Below are positions 1 to 9,213 of a stretch of DNA of 64,000 bases, in pieces. Where the stretch lies: NCBI RefSeq assembly GCF_031455295.1, contig NZ_JAVDSL010000001.1:1116001-1180000 (forward strand), read 5' to 3'. Origin of the DNA: Leifsonia sp. 1010. Lineage in GTDB: Bacteria; Actinomycetota; Actinomycetes; Actinomycetales; Microbacteriaceae. Made by a program: the position numbers and the translations under genes. The notes beneath the pieces were generated by a model that worked only from the letters and a program-made list of their open reading frames with translations, made no database searches and had not been told where the DNA came from. Position 1 is the stretch's first letter. Every line of letters starts with the position of its first letter.

Positions 1-2
1 GG

Positions 3-728
3 TACCACTCCAGGAACGGTGGCGGTGACACGATCGAGACGGACGGCGACCTGCCGATCGTGGACCTGCGCGGGGTCCCGGTGGATGCGCAGGCCACGAG
101 CGTCGCGGCCGACGCGGGTGCCCGCCGGGAGGCTCTGGCGGAACGCCGCCCCGTGCCGACCGCCCTCGGCGCGATGTTGATGGCGTTGCGCGTGCTGGCC
201 GGCGTGGGCTTCGTCGTGCTGAACCTGCTCGATTGGCAGCGGTTCGTGATGTCGGAGCTGGGCGGCGAGGTGGTGACGGCGAGCGAGCGGGACACGGTGA
301 GCCTGGTGCTCGGCATCACGATGGGCGCCTTCGGTGCCGGACTGGTGCTGTACTTCCTGCTTGCTCTGCTCGTGTTCTTCGGGAGCAACTGGGCTCGTAT
401 CGCCGCGATGTCGTACAGCTCGCTGATCATCATCGTTTCGGCGATCGACTACTTCAACGGTGGCCCGCAGATCTCGCTGCGCAACAACCTGCTGGGTCTG
501 GCCCTGGACATCCTGGTGGTGCTGGCCCTGTCCTCGAAGCGCTCGCGCCTGTGGGCGCGGCGCCCGCGCGGCCGCCGCGGTCGCGGACGTCCCGCCGAAG
601 TGCCGCCCGTGACCGCAGGGCCGACGCCCGCGGGCTCTGCGCCTGCCGGCTCTGCGCCTGCCCGCCCTGCGCCCTCCGGCCCTGCACCCGCCGCTTCAGC
701 ACCCGCTGACTCGACCACGCTCACATGA
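3..728 (+). CDS. Partial membrane protein with about four TM segments
   Basis: The frame is open to the left edge of the window, so the true start is outside it; GTG at 60 is only an internal possibility. Counting from 60, hydrophobic segments lie near residues 37-60, 80-110, 112-132 and 140-160, followed by a very basic stretch (about 160-180) and an Ala/Pro/Ser-rich tail. The tail is coded by a short tandem repeat around 630-690 (units such as GSAPA). The fold suggests a small integral membrane protein with a cytoplasmic disordered tail. I do not recognise a family. Its last 8 bases overlap the 3' end of the converging antiporter gene. Confidence 0.75.
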   Translation, partial: YHSRNGGGDTIETDGDLPIVDLRGVPVDAQATSVAADAGARREALAERRPVPTALGAMLMALRVLAGVGFVVLNLLDWQRFVMSELGGEVVTASERDTVSLVLGITMGAFGAGLVLYFLLALLVFFGSNWARIAAMSYSSLIIIVSAIDYFNGGPQISLRNNLLGLALDILVVLALSSKRSRLWARRPRGRRGRGRPAEVPPVTAGPTPAGSAPAGSAPARPAPSGPAPAASAPADSTTLT

Positions 729-2316
729 GCGGCTTCTTCCCGTCGGCTCCGCCCGCCTTGAGCGCGGACTCCTCAGCGTCCAGGAAGGCGAGCACGGACC
801 GCACCGCCGGCTCCTGGTAGCGCCCTTCCGCCCGCGCCTCCAGCACCGCCTGACGTTCGGCGGTGATCATGGTCCGGCGCAGGCGCCGGTACTCGAGCGG
901 CAGGTCGGTGCGATCGTCCGGCGACGGGTTCTCCAGGGCGTCGGACAGGAACAGCGCATTGATCCGCAGCCGCTGGATGACCCGTTCGTCCTCGTCGCCC
1001 GTCACCTGCGACTCCAGGTGCTCGAGCCCCGCGGACTGCGCCTCGGCCAGCAGCCGTTGCATCTCGCTGGCCTCCTGGGCGAAGTCCGGCGGCGGCAGCT
1101 TGAGACGTCTGATGACCCAGGGCAGCGCGAGCCCTTCGAGCAGGGTTCCGACCACGACGACGAACGCGAGGAACTGCAGGAACTCCCGGTGCGGTGTCTC
1201 CTCCGGAAGGAGGAACACCGCGGCCAAGGTCACCACACCGCGGATACCCGCGAACGAGACGGCGATGCCCGTCGGCCACGACCAGCCACGTTCCCGCAGT
1301 CGCTGCGGACCGTACCGGTAGAGCGTGGTGGTCCCGATCATCCACAGGAAGCGCGCGAGGAAGATGGCCAGCAGCACGACGATGCTGATGACGATCGTCT
1401 GGGGGATCGTGATGCCCGACGTGAAAGCAGCTGTGAGGATCGACCGCAGTTCGAGCCCGATGAAGAGGAAGACGGCGTTCTCGAGCAGGAAGCTCACCGT
1501 CCGCCAGTTGATCGTCTCCGCGATTCGCGCCTCGGCGGTCTGGATGGTGGGGGAGCGGTAGCCCAGGTAGAGCCCCGCAACGACCACGGCCAGAACGCCG
1601 GAACCATGGAGAAGCTGAGACGGGATGAAGGCGAGGTACGGCGTCACCAGCGCGAGCGACGTGTCGAGCACCGGCGACCGCAGTTGCTTGCGGATCGCGG
1701 CGAGGACAAGCCCGACGAGCAGTCCGACGCCGATGCCGACCACCACGGCGAGCACGAAGTCGACGCCGACGGCCACCGGGTTCACCACGCTGACGATCGC
1801 GGCGATGCTGGCATTGAGCGCGACGAGTGCGGTGGCGTCGTTGAGCAGGCTCTCGCCCTCGAGCACCGTCACGAGTCGCCTCGGGAGCTTGACCCGGCCG
1901 GCGACCGCCTGCACGGCCACCGTGTCGGTCGGCGCGACCACGGCACCGAAGGCGAACGCGGCGGCGAGCGTGATGGCCGGGACCACCAGGTAGGTCGCGA
2001 ATCCGACCACGACGACCGTGAACGCCACGAGCCCGACGGATAGCAGGAGGATGCCGTCACGCCTGGCCCGGACATCCACGATCGAAGTCTGGATCGCCGC
2101 CGCGAAGAGCAGCGGCGGAAGAAGGCCGAACAGGACGACCTCGGGTTCCAGCGTCACTTCCGGCACGCCCGGTACGAAGGACGCAGCCGCTCCGACGAAG
2201 ACGAGCACGACAGGGGCCGACCAGCCGACCCGTCGGGACAGGCCGGTGACCGTGACCGTGACGACGACGAACGACACGATCCAGACGATGGTGGAGACCG
2301 GATCCATGCTGTTCAT
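721..2316 (-). CDS. CPA1-family Na+/H+ antiporter
   Basis: A 531-residue polytopic protein with about 12 hydrophobic segments, expected to exchange cytoplasmic Na+ for protons at the plasma membrane. The family signature is clear: a G-E-S-L-L-N-D-A motif follows VTVLE, and the preceding helix holds APTDTVAV, both typical of CPA1 exchangers. A hydrophilic tail of about 100 residues at the C terminus is probably regulatory. I chose ATG 2316 because it starts the first hydrophobic helix; ATG 2307 is also possible. The open frame continues 98 codons upstream, but that part is low-complexity and overlaps the end of trhO. No good ribosome-binding site or near -10 is visible. Confidence 0.88.
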   Translation of the reverse strand: MNSMDPVSTIVWIVSFVVVTVTVTGLSRRVGWSAPVVLVFVGAAASFVPGVPEVTLEPEVVLFGLLPPLLFAAAIQTSIVDVRARRDGILLLSVGLVAFTVVVVGFATYLVVPAITLAAAFAFGAVVAPTDTVAVQAVAGRVKLPRRLVTVLEGESLLNDATALVALNASIAAIVSVVNPVAVGVDFVLAVVVGIGVGLLVGLVLAAIRKQLRSPVLDTSLALVTPYLAFIPSQLLHGSGVLAVVVAGLYLGYRSPTIQTAEARIAETINWRTVSFLLENAVFLFIGLELRSILTAAFTSGITIPQTIVISIVVLLAIFLARFLWMIGTTTLYRYGPQRLRERGWSWPTGIAVSFAGIRGVVTLAAVFLLPEETPHREFLQFLAFVVVVGTLLEGLALPWVIRRLKLPPPDFAQEASEMQRLLAEAQSAGLEHLESQVTGDEDERVIQRLRINALFLSDALENPSPDDRTDLPLEYRRLRRTMITAERQAVLEARAEGRYQEPAVRSVLAFLDAEESALKAGGADGKKPLM

Positions 2317-2407
2317 GATGGCGGCAACACGGAGAGGCCGCCAAGGTTTCCCGCCAGTCGGTGGATAACGCGTTCGCCCTCGGCGATGTGGACGGTTTCG
2401 CCGTCGG

Positions 2408-3295
2408 CTAGGTGGCGTGAGCCTCGCAGCTCGCGATCCCGCAACCGTCGCAGACCACGAGCTGCTCGCGACAGGCCGGGTCGGAGCAGTTCCGCATCCG
2501 GCTCGTCGCCTCGCCGCAGGTGACGCACCGCCCGAGGACGGCGGCGTGGTCGCTGAAGGTGAGCGAGCCGCGCCCGTCGAAGACGTAGAGGGCACCCTCC
2601 CAGAGGCCATCGTCGCCGTAGGTCTCGCCGTAGCGAGCGATCCCGCCCTCCAGCTGGTAGACCTCCTGGAAGCCGCGCGAGCGCATCAGCGACGAGAGCA
2701 CCTCGCAGCGGATGCCACCGGTGCAGTAGGTGACGACCGGCTTGTCCTTGAGGTGGTCGTAGGCCCCGCTCTCGAGCGTCGCGACGAACTCGCGGGTGTT
2801 CGCGACATCGGGCACGACGGCGTCCCTGAAGCGGCCGATCCCGGCTTCGAAGCGGTTCCGTCCGTCGAAGAAGACGAGGTCGTCGCGTTCTGCGGCGAGC
2901 GCGTGCAGTTGGTCGGGGCTCAGGCGCTCGCCGCCGCCCAGCACGCCGTTCTCGTCGACCGCCAACTCGTCGGGAGCCCCGAAGGAGACGATCTCGTCGC
3001 GCACCTTCACGGAGAGCCGCGGGAAGTCGACGCTCGCGCCGTCCGCATCAAGGCCGGATCCCTCGCTCCATTTGGCGTCGATGCGTCGGAACGGCTCGTA
3101 CTCCTTGGTGACGCGGAGGTAGCGCTTGAGAGCGTCGAGCTCGCCGCCCAGTGTCCCGTTGATCCCGTGCGGCGACAGCAGGATGCGGCCACGCAGTCCG
3201 AGACGTTCGCACAGTTCGCGCTGCCAGAGCCGGACGGCATCGGGGTCGGCGAGCGGCGCGAAGACGTAGAAGAGGAGGATCTTGGGTACGGCCAC
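2408..3295 (-). CDS. trhO: tRNA uridine(34) hydroxylase TrhO (rhodanese-like)
   Basis: A 295-residue YceA/TrhO protein, which makes 5-hydroxyuridine at the tRNA wobble position. An N-terminal UPF0176-type domain (about 1-95) is followed by a rhodanese domain with the active-site loop Y-C-T-G-G-I-R-C (Cys191 and Cys197). The last 45 residues hold about seven cysteines in CxxC-like spacing, which could bind zinc. The start is GTG 3295: TACGAT on the minus strand ends 6 nt before it, the local pattern for a leaderless start. A longer in-frame ORF to 3736 is low-complexity and is rejected. Divergent from the glycosyltransferase at 3446. Confidence 0.93.
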   Translation of the reverse strand: MAVPKILLFYVFAPLADPDAVRLWQRELCERLGLRGRILLSPHGINGTLGGELDALKRYLRVTKEYEPFRRIDAKWSEGSGLDADGASVDFPRLSVKVRDEIVSFGAPDELAVDENGVLGGGERLSPDQLHALAAERDDLVFFDGRNRFEAGIGRFRDAVVPDVANTREFVATLESGAYDHLKDKPVVTYCTGGIRCEVLSSLMRSRGFQEVYQLEGGIARYGETYGDDGLWEGALYVFDGRGSLTFSDHAAVLGRCVTCGEATSRMRNCSDPACREQLVVCDGCGIASCEAHAT

Positions 3296-3445
3296 CGCCT
3301 CATCGTAGGCGAGCGGTTCCGGGGTGGACCGGATCGTAGGATCGTGGAGGCTGTGAACGCCCGCAGTCTCGTTCGCCTGCCGTTCAGACTGGTAGGACAG
3401 GGTCGAATGCGTTCCTCCGGGGCGTGCCCCTGACAGAAAGGCGGG

Positions 3446-4225
3446 TTGTTGCGAACCCTGGTCATCATCCCGACCTATGACGAGCGAGAGAACGTCGGCT
3501 CGATCGTCGGACGGGTGCGCGCGTCCGCGCCGGACGCCGACGTGCTCGTCGTCGACGACAACTCCCCGGACGGCACGGGCGAGCTGGCGGACGCGCTCGC
3601 CGCGACCGACGCCAGCGTGCACGTCCTGCACCGCACCGGGAAGGATGGCCTGGGGGCCGCCTACCGGGCGGGGATGCAGTGGGCACTCGACGCCGGCTAC
3701 GAAGTCGTGGTGGAGATGGATGCCGACGGCTCGCACCAGCCGGAGCAGCTCCCGCGACTTCTGGAGGCCGTCCGCTCACCGGAGCTGCCGGAAGGCGCCG
3801 ACGTCGTCTTGGGCTCGCGCTGGGTCGACGGCGGCGGCGTGGTGAACTGGCCTGCCCGTCGCCGGCTGATCTCTCGCGGCGGGAGCACGTACTCCCGCCT
3901 GGCTCTCGGGCTACCGATTCGGGATGTCACCGGCGGCTACCGTGCGTTTACGGCGGACGCGTTGCGGCGACTGCACTTCGAACGGACGGAGAGCCAGGGC
4001 TACTGCTTCCAGATCGACATGACGCGCCGCGCCTACGACGCGGGCCTGCGGATCGTCGAGGTGCCCATCACCTTCGTGGAGCGGGAACGCGGCGCGTCGA
4101 AGATGGGCGGCGGGATCGTGGTGGAGGCGATGATGAGGGTGACGCTGTGGGGCCTGACCGGTCTGCCCCGACGCTTCCGCAGGCATCCGTCTCCCGCCGA
4201 GACGGAACCCGCCGCGCGGGCGTAG
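3446..4225 (+). CDS. Polyprenol monophosphomannose synthase-like glycosyltransferase
   Basis: A GT2-family enzyme of 259 residues. It starts with the [11 protein letters not shown] signature, has [12 protein letters not shown] near residues 36-46 and the metal-binding D-A-D in EMDADGSH near 90. These are hallmarks of dolichol/polyprenol-phosphate mannose synthases (Ppm1 catalytic domain), which load mannose onto a lipid carrier for lipoglycans and protein mannosylation. No membrane domain is fused, so it is likely a peripheral enzyme. The start is TTG 3446 or the adjacent TTG 3449, preceded by AGAAAGG. Its TAG stop appears to form part of the promoter of the next gene. Confidence 0.88.
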   Translation: MLRTLVIIPTYDERENVGSIVGRVRASAPDADVLVVDDNSPDGTGELADALAATDASVHVLHRTGKDGLGAAYRAGMQWALDAGYEVVVEMDADGSHQPEQLPRLLEAVRSPELPEGADVVLGSRWVDGGGVVNWPARRRLISRGGSTYSRLALGLPIRDVTGGYRAFTADALRRLHFERTESQGYCFQIDMTRRAYDAGLRIVEVPITFVERERGASKMGGGIVVEAMMRVTLWGLTGLPRRFRRHPSPAETEPAARA

Positions 4226-4228
4226 CGT
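4223..4228 (+). promoter_or_regulatory. -10 element TAGCGT for the PEBP gene, overlapping a stop codon
   Basis: TAGCGT ends 6 nt before ATG 4235, the spacing expected for a leaderless start. Its first three bases are the TAG stop codon of the preceding glycosyltransferase gene. No -35 was assigned. Confidence 0.5.
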
Positions 4229-4234
4229 GGCGAT

Positions 4235-4765
4235 ATGGCCAACGATCCTCTGGAGCGCTTCGGCGCTGTCCCCCTTTTCACCGTGACCAGTGACGATGTC
4301 GCCGATGGGCGTCCCCTGTCCCGCGCCCAGTGGGGTGCGGGAGGTGGCGGCGACGACATCTCGCCTCAGCTCTCGTGGAGCGGCTTCCCCGCGGAGACCA
4401 AGAGTTTCGCGGTGACCATTCACGACCCGGATGCCCCCACGGGTTCGGGCTTCTGGCACTGGGCCGTCTTCAACATCCCAGGGTCCGTCACCGAGTTGCC
4501 CACCGGAGCCGGCGCAGAGGGCGGGGCGAACCTGCCCACGGGCGCGTCGATGCTCTCGAACGAGATGCGGTCGAAGAGCTTCACGGGCGCCGGACCTCCT
4601 CCCGGGACGGGAACCCACCGCTACGACATCGTGGTCCACGCCTTGGACGTCGAGCACCTGGATCTGGACCCGGAGTCGACTCCGGCCGTCCTCGGCTTCA
4701 ACGCCCACTTCCACACGCTCGCTCGGGCGGTGATCGCGCCCATCGCCACCGCGGGCGACATCTGA
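4235..4765 (+). CDS. YbhB/YbcL family PEBP protein
   Basis: A 176-residue phosphatidylethanolamine-binding-like protein. The ligand-pocket signature DPDAPTGSGFWHW (about residues 67-79) is intact, and the GTGTHRYDIVVHAL stretch fits the family. The bacterial family is usually described as Raf kinase inhibitor-like, but its bacterial role is not well settled. There is no signal peptide, so it is probably cytoplasmic. The start lies 9 nt after the previous stop with no Shine-Dalgarno, consistent with leaderless translation. A perfect hairpin follows the gene. Confidence 0.92.
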   Translation: MANDPLERFGAVPLFTVTSDDVADGRPLSRAQWGAGGGGDDISPQLSWSGFPAETKSFAVTIHDPDAPTGSGFWHWAVFNIPGSVTELPTGAGAEGGANLPTGASMLSNEMRSKSFTGAGPPPGTGTHRYDIVVHALDVEHLDLDPESTPAVLGFNAHFHTLARAVIAPIATAGDI

Positions 4766-4781
4766 TCGGAGCCCCGGTCGC

Positions 4782-4811
4782 GCCGGCGCCAGCGGTCGAG
4801 CCGGCGCCGGC
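4782..4811. terminator. GC hairpin between converging genes
   Basis: GCCGGCGCC (4782-4790) pairs perfectly with GGCGCCGGC (4803-4811) over a 12-nt loop. It lies between the converging PEBP and lysE-type genes and could end transcription both ways. There is no T tract, which is common in high-GC actinobacteria. Confidence 0.6.
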
Positions 4812-4839
4812 TCTGCGGTGCCAGTGCCCCTCCGCGGTG

Positions 4840-5478
4840 TCAGTGCTTCACGCCGGTGAAGGCGAGCACACCGCCGAGCCCGATCATGAGGACGCCTCCG
4901 GTCGCGCCGAGTCGTTCCACGCGCTTGGGTGAGCGACCGAACCACTGCCGGGCGGTGCCGGCGGCGAGCGCCCACACGCTGTCGAACATCAGCGCGAGCA
5001 CGAGGAAGATCACCCCGAGCTCGAACAGCTGGAGGGGGATCGCGCCCGCGTGGTAGTCGACGAACTGCGGGAGCACGGCGACGAAGAAGACGAGCGACTT
5101 CGGGTTCGTGAGCCCGACGACGAATCCTTCGCCGAGGATGCGCAGCCAGGACCGCCGGGGCGGAGCGGCCTCGTGGGTCACAGCGGTGTGCCGCCGGTGG
5201 CGGATCGCCTGGATGCCCAGGTAGACGAGGTAGGCGGCACCCGCGAACTTGATGATCGTGAACAGCACGAGCGACTGCGCGACGACCGCGCCGATCCCCA
5301 GGGCGACGGCGATCACCAGCGGGAGCATTCCCAGAGCGTTCCCCAGGACGCTGAGCAGACCGCCCAGCCTGCCGAGGGCCAGGGAGCGCCCGATCACGAA
5401 CAGCACGCTCGGCCCGGGGATGACGATCAGCGCGATCGACGCGAGGGCGAACGCGAGCAGCGACGGGCCGGGAACCAT
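4840..5478 (-). CDS. LysE/RhtB family amino-acid exporter
   Basis: A 212-residue transporter with six predicted TM helices. The first helix carries IVIPGPSVLFVIGRSLALG, the family's conserved PGP region, and a second signature (GFVVGLTNPKSLVFF) lies near residues 117-131. Members export amino acids or related compounds; the substrate cannot be read from sequence. ATG 5478 is preceded at 6 nt by TACGCT on the minus strand, so a leaderless start is likely. Only 31 nt separate this start from that of the divergent prpD. Confidence 0.92.
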   Translation of the reverse strand: MVPGPSLLAFALASIALIVIPGPSVLFVIGRSLALGRLGGLLSVLGNALGMLPLVIAVALGIGAVVAQSLVLFTIIKFAGAAYLVYLGIQAIRHRRHTAVTHEAAPPRRSWLRILGEGFVVGLTNPKSLVFFVAVLPQFVDYHAGAIPLQLFELGVIFLVLALMFDSVWALAAGTARQWFGRSPKRVERLGATGGVLMIGLGGVLAFTGVKH

Positions 5479-5509
5479 GAGCCGAGCGTAGGGGAGGTAG
5501 GTTCGTTAC
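5479..5509. promoter_or_regulatory. Overlapping divergent promoters of lysE-type gene and prpD
   Basis: Within 31 nt lie TACGCT on the minus strand (plus-strand 5485-5490, 6 nt from ATG 5478) and TAGGTT on the plus strand (5498-5503, 6 nt from GTG 5510). Each -35 region would have to lie inside the other gene. GGGGAGG at 5491-5497 could also serve as a ribosome-binding site for prpD. Confidence 0.5.
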
Positions 5510-7081
5510 GTGAAGCTCCACAACGTTCGTGTGCACAGCAGCGAGGAGAACCTCGCCCGTCAGGACCAGCTCGCATGGAAGATCGCGCAGGTCGCGACCG
5601 ACCCGGTGGAGGTGGACGCGGACGTCACCGAGATGGTGATCAACCGGGTGATCGACAACGCAGCTGTCGCCGCGGCGTCCTTGACCCGACGACCGGTGGT
5701 CTCGGCGCGGTCGCAGGCTCTCGCGCACCCGATCCCGTCCCGCCAGCTGGAGGAACTCACCGATTCTGTGGAGCACCCGCAGGACGGCTCCACCGTCTTC
5801 GGCGAGCAGCAGGCGGTCCGCGTTTCGCCGGAGTGGGCGGCGTGGGCCAACGGAGTCGCGGTCCGCGAGCTGGACTACCACGACACGTTCCTCGCGGCCG
5901 AGTATTCGCATCCCGGCGACAACATCCCTCCGATCACCGCGGTCGCGCAGCACGCGGCGCGCGCTTACGGGTTGACCGGTCGCGACCTCGTCCGCGGCAT
6001 CGCGACGGGCTACGAGATCCAGATCGACCTCGCGCGAGCGATCAGCCTGCACCGGCACAAGATCGATCACGTCGCCCACCTCGGACCGTCCGCCGCGGCG
6101 GGCATCGGCACTCTTCTCCGGCTGCCGGCCGAGACGATCTATCAGGCGATCGGCCAGGCACTGCACACGACCACGGCGACGCGTCAGTCGCGCAAGGGCG
6201 AGATCTCGAGCTGGAAGGCCCATGCTCCCGCGTTCGCCGGCAAGATGGCGGTCGAGGCGATCGACAGGGCGCTGCGCGGCGAGACCAGCCCGACCCCGAT
6301 CTACGAGGGTGAGGATGGCGTGATCGCCTGGCTGCTCGACGGCCCGGACGCGTCGTACGACGTTCCCCTGCCCGACGCGGGCGAGTCGAAGCGCGCGATC
6401 CTCGACTCGTACACGAAGGAGCATTCCGCCGAGTACCAGGCCCAGGCCTGGATCGACCTCGCCAGGAAGCTGCACCGCGAGCACCCGGAGGCGGCTGATC
6501 CGTCTCGTGTTGAGAGCATCGTCATCCATACGTCGCATCACACGCATTACGTGATCGGGTCGGGCGCGAACGATCCGCAGAAGTACGATCCGACGGCGTC
6601 GCGCGAGACGCTCGACCACAGCATCCCGTACATCTTCACGGTCGCTCTTCAAGACGGCGGCTGGCACCACGTGGAGTCGTACCTGCCGTCGCGTGCCGCT
6701 CGGCCGGAGACCGTCGAGCTGTGGGGGAAGGTGACGACATCGGAGGATCCCGAGTGGACCCGCCGCTACCACTCGACCGACCCCGCGGAGAAGGCGTTCG
6801 GCGGTCGCGTGGTGATCCGTCTGGCCGACGGCCGTGTCATCGAGGACGAAATCGCCGTGGCCGATGCCCACCCGCTGGGTGCTCGGCCCTTCGTCCGAGA
6901 GGACTACGTCGCGAAGTTCCGTACCCTCGCGGCCGACGTTCTCGAGCAGGACGAGATCCAGCGATTCCTTGCGCTGGCCGAACGTCTGCCCGAACTGAGC
7001 GCCTCCGAGCTCGCCGGCCTCACCATCACTGCGCGTCCCGGACTCCTGGCCGCGACCCCCTCGCCGAAGGGACTCTTCTAG
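5510..7081 (+). CDS. prpD: 2-methylcitrate dehydratase PrpD (MmgE/PrpD family)
   Basis: A 523-residue enzyme that dehydrates 2-methylcitrate to 2-methyl-cis-aconitate in the methylcitrate cycle, which detoxifies and uses propionyl-CoA. Length and internal signatures ([22 protein letters not shown] near 105-126, [34 protein letters not shown]) match PrpD rather than the shorter MmgE. GTG 5510 follows both a purine-rich GGGGAGG and a -10-like TAGGTT at 6 nt, so the mRNA may be leaderless. It is the first gene of prpDBC; prpB starts directly after its stop codon. No prpR-type regulator is present nearby. Confidence 0.95.
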   Translation: MKLHNVRVHSSEENLARQDQLAWKIAQVATDPVEVDADVTEMVINRVIDNAAVAAASLTRRPVVSARSQALAHPIPSRQLEELTDSVEHPQDGSTVFGEQQAVRVSPEWAAWANGVAVRELDYHDTFLAAEYSHPGDNIPPITAVAQHAARAYGLTGRDLVRGIATGYEIQIDLARAISLHRHKIDHVAHLGPSAAAGIGTLLRLPAETIYQAIGQALHTTTATRQSRKGEISSWKAHAPAFAGKMAVEAIDRALRGETSPTPIYEGEDGVIAWLLDGPDASYDVPLPDAGESKRAILDSYTKEHSAEYQAQAWIDLARKLHREHPEAADPSRVESIVIHTSHHTHYVIGSGANDPQKYDPTASRETLDHSIPYIFTVALQDGGWHHVESYLPSRAARPETVELWGKVTTSEDPEWTRRYHSTDPAEKAFGGRVVIRLADGRVIEDEIAVADAHPLGARPFVREDYVAKFRTLAADVLEQDEIQRFLALAERLPELSASELAGLTITARPGLLAATPSPKGLF

Positions 7082-7981
7082 ATGCTGTATTCGTCCGTTC
7101 CCGCGCACGAGAAGCGCGCAGCCTTCCGAGCCCGGCTGGCGTCGGGTGAGCTGATCCGCATGCCCGGGGCGTTCAATCCGCTGAGCGCGCGCCTGATCGA
7201 GCGCAAGGGATTCGAGGGCGTGTACATCTCGGGCGCCGTTCTCTCCGCAGACCTCGGCCTGCCGGATATCGGCCTGACCACGCAGACAGAGGTCGCCGGC
7301 CGATCTGCGCAGATCACGCGCATGACGGACCTGCCTGCGCTCGTCGACGCGGACACCGGCTTCGGCGAGCCGATGAATGTCGCGCGCACGGTCCAGGCAT
7401 TGGAGGATGCCGGCGTCGCCGGCCTGCACATCGAGGACCAGGTCAACCCCAAGCGGTGCGGTCACCTCGACGGCAAGCAGGTGGTGGATGAGGACACCGC
7501 TCTGAAGCGCATCCGGGCTGCCGTGGATGCTCGCCGCGATGGCAACCTCCTCATCATGGCGCGGACGGACATTCGTGCGGTCGAGGGCCTTGCCGCGGCG
7601 ATCGACCGCGCGAAGGCGTTGGTCGATGCCGGCGCCGACGCTCTGTTCCCCGAGGCGATGGCTGATCTTTCCGAGTTTGAGGCCATCCGCGCCGCCGTGG
7701 ACGTGCCGGTGCTGGCGAACATGACCGAGTTCGGAAAGAGTGACCTGTTCACCGTCGACCAGCTGCGTGACGTCGGCGTGAACATCGTCATCTGGCCGGT
7801 GTCCCTTCTGCGCCTGGCGATGGGCGCCGCCGAGCGCGGCCTCGACCAGTTGGTCGGCGAGGGGACGTTGAAGCCGATGCTGGACGACATGCAGCATCGC
7901 GCCGATCTGTACGACCTGATTGACTACGAGGGCTACAACGCCTTCGACACGTCGGTGTACAACTTCGACGTGCGGAAGTAG
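7082..7981 (+). CDS. prpB: Methylisocitrate lyase PrpB
   Basis: A 299-residue isocitrate-lyase/PEP-mutase superfamily enzyme that cleaves 2-methylisocitrate to pyruvate and succinate. The catalytic K-R-C-G-H loop (about residues 123-127) is intact, as are the VDADTGFGEP metal-site and MARTDIRAVEG motifs. ATG 7082 abuts the prpD stop with no gap, so translation is probably coupled. The middle position in prpD-prpB-prpC matches other actinobacterial prp operons. Confidence 0.96.
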   Translation: MLYSSVPAHEKRAAFRARLASGELIRMPGAFNPLSARLIERKGFEGVYISGAVLSADLGLPDIGLTTQTEVAGRSAQITRMTDLPALVDADTGFGEPMNVARTVQALEDAGVAGLHIEDQVNPKRCGHLDGKQVVDEDTALKRIRAAVDARRDGNLLIMARTDIRAVEGLAAAIDRAKALVDAGADALFPEAMADLSEFEAIRAAVDVPVLANMTEFGKSDLFTVDQLRDVGVNIVIWPVSLLRLAMGAAERGLDQLVGEGTLKPMLDDMQHRADLYDLIDYEGYNAFDTSVYNFDVRK

Positions 7982-8038
7982 CGCCCTCTCTCGATGCCGC
8001 CCACCGGCGGCCATTCCGTCAGCAGCGAAGGAGCTCAC

Positions 8039-9166
8039 ATGACCGACCCCGAGATCCACAAGGGCCTCGCCGGCGTCGTCGTGGACACGACGACCATCTC
8101 CTCGGTGAACCCGCAGACGAACTCGCTGTTGTATCGCGGCTACCCGGTCCAGGAGCTGGCAGAGCACTGCTCGTTCGAAGAGGTGGCCTACCTGCTGTGG
8201 CACGGCGAACTGCCGACGGCCGACGAGCTGGTCGCCTTCGAGTCTCTGGAACGGTCGCTGCGTCGCCTGGACGACCGCACGCGCCGCGCGCTGGATGACA
8301 TCCCGGTGTCGGCCCACCCGATGGACGCCCTGCGAACCGCGGTCAGCCAGCTGGGCGGCCTCGACGCCACGCTGCAGCAGCCCGACAGCATTCTCGACCC
8401 GGAGCTCAACGAGGGCCGTGCCATCTACCTCTTCGCGCAGCTGCCCGCGATCGTGGCGTACATCCAGCGCCGCCGCCGTGGTCTCGATGTGGTGGAGCCG
8501 CGCGACGACCTCGATTACTCGCGCAACTTCCTCTGGATGACGTTCGGCGAGGTGCCGGACGACGTGGTCGTGGACGCGTTCCGCGTCTCTCTCATCCTGT
8601 ATGCGGAGCACTCGTTCAACGCGTCCACGTTCACCGCTCGGGTGATCGCCTCCACGCTGTCGGATGTCTACTCGGCGGTGACCGGTGCAATCGGGGCGTT
8701 GAAGGGCCCGCTCCACGGCGGAGCGAACGAGGCCGTCATGCACGCCTTCGACGAGATCCAGAGCGCCGATCGCGCAGGGGCGTGGCTCGACGCGGCTCTG
8801 GCCGAGAAGCGCAAGATCATGGGCTTCGGCCACCGCGTGTACAAGAACGGCGACTCCCGCGTCCCCACGATGCGCGCGTCGCTGGTGGTCCTCGCGGAGC
8901 ACTACGACCGCCGCGACCTCCTCGACCTGTACGACGCTCTGGAGAGCGCGATGGGCGAGCGCAAGAACATCAAGCCGAATCTGGACTACCCGTCCGGTCC
9001 GGCTTACAACCTGATGGGCTTCGACACCGAGACGTTCACGCCGCTTTTCGCAGCGGCCCGCGTCACCGGCTGGACGGCGCACATCTTCGAGCAGTACGCC
9101 GCCAACTCGTTGATCCGTCCGTTGTCGCAGTACACCGGCCCGGCGGAGCGTCACCTGGAGCGCTGA
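8039..9166 (+). CDS. prpC: 2-methylcitrate synthase / citrate synthase PrpC
   Basis: A 375-residue citrate-synthase-fold enzyme condensing propionyl-CoA with oxaloacetate. Catalytic His residues are visible in GPLHGGANEAV and GFGHRVYK, and the catalytic Asp in the NLDYPSGPAYNLMGFD region. The length fits the short methylcitrate synthase class, which often also accepts acetyl-CoA. ATG 8039 is chosen over an in-frame ATG at 7994 because GAAGGAG lies 5 nt upstream and homologues start near MTDPEIHKGLAGV. It is the last gene of the prp operon. Confidence 0.95.
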   Translation: MTDPEIHKGLAGVVVDTTTISSVNPQTNSLLYRGYPVQELAEHCSFEEVAYLLWHGELPTADELVAFESLERSLRRLDDRTRRALDDIPVSAHPMDALRTAVSQLGGLDATLQQPDSILDPELNEGRAIYLFAQLPAIVAYIQRRRRGLDVVEPRDDLDYSRNFLWMTFGEVPDDVVVDAFRVSLILYAEHSFNASTFTARVIASTLSDVYSAVTGAIGALKGPLHGGANEAVMHAFDEIQSADRAGAWLDAALAEKRKIMGFGHRVYKNGDSRVPTMRASLVVLAEHYDRRDLLDLYDALESAMGERKNIKPNLDYPSGPAYNLMGFDTETFTPLFAAARVTGWTAHIFEQYAANSLIRPLSQYTGPAERHLER

Positions 9167-9213
9167 CCTTCGGGCCGGCGCTCCGGGTGCACAAAGCCCT
9201 CGCCAGCATTCGA

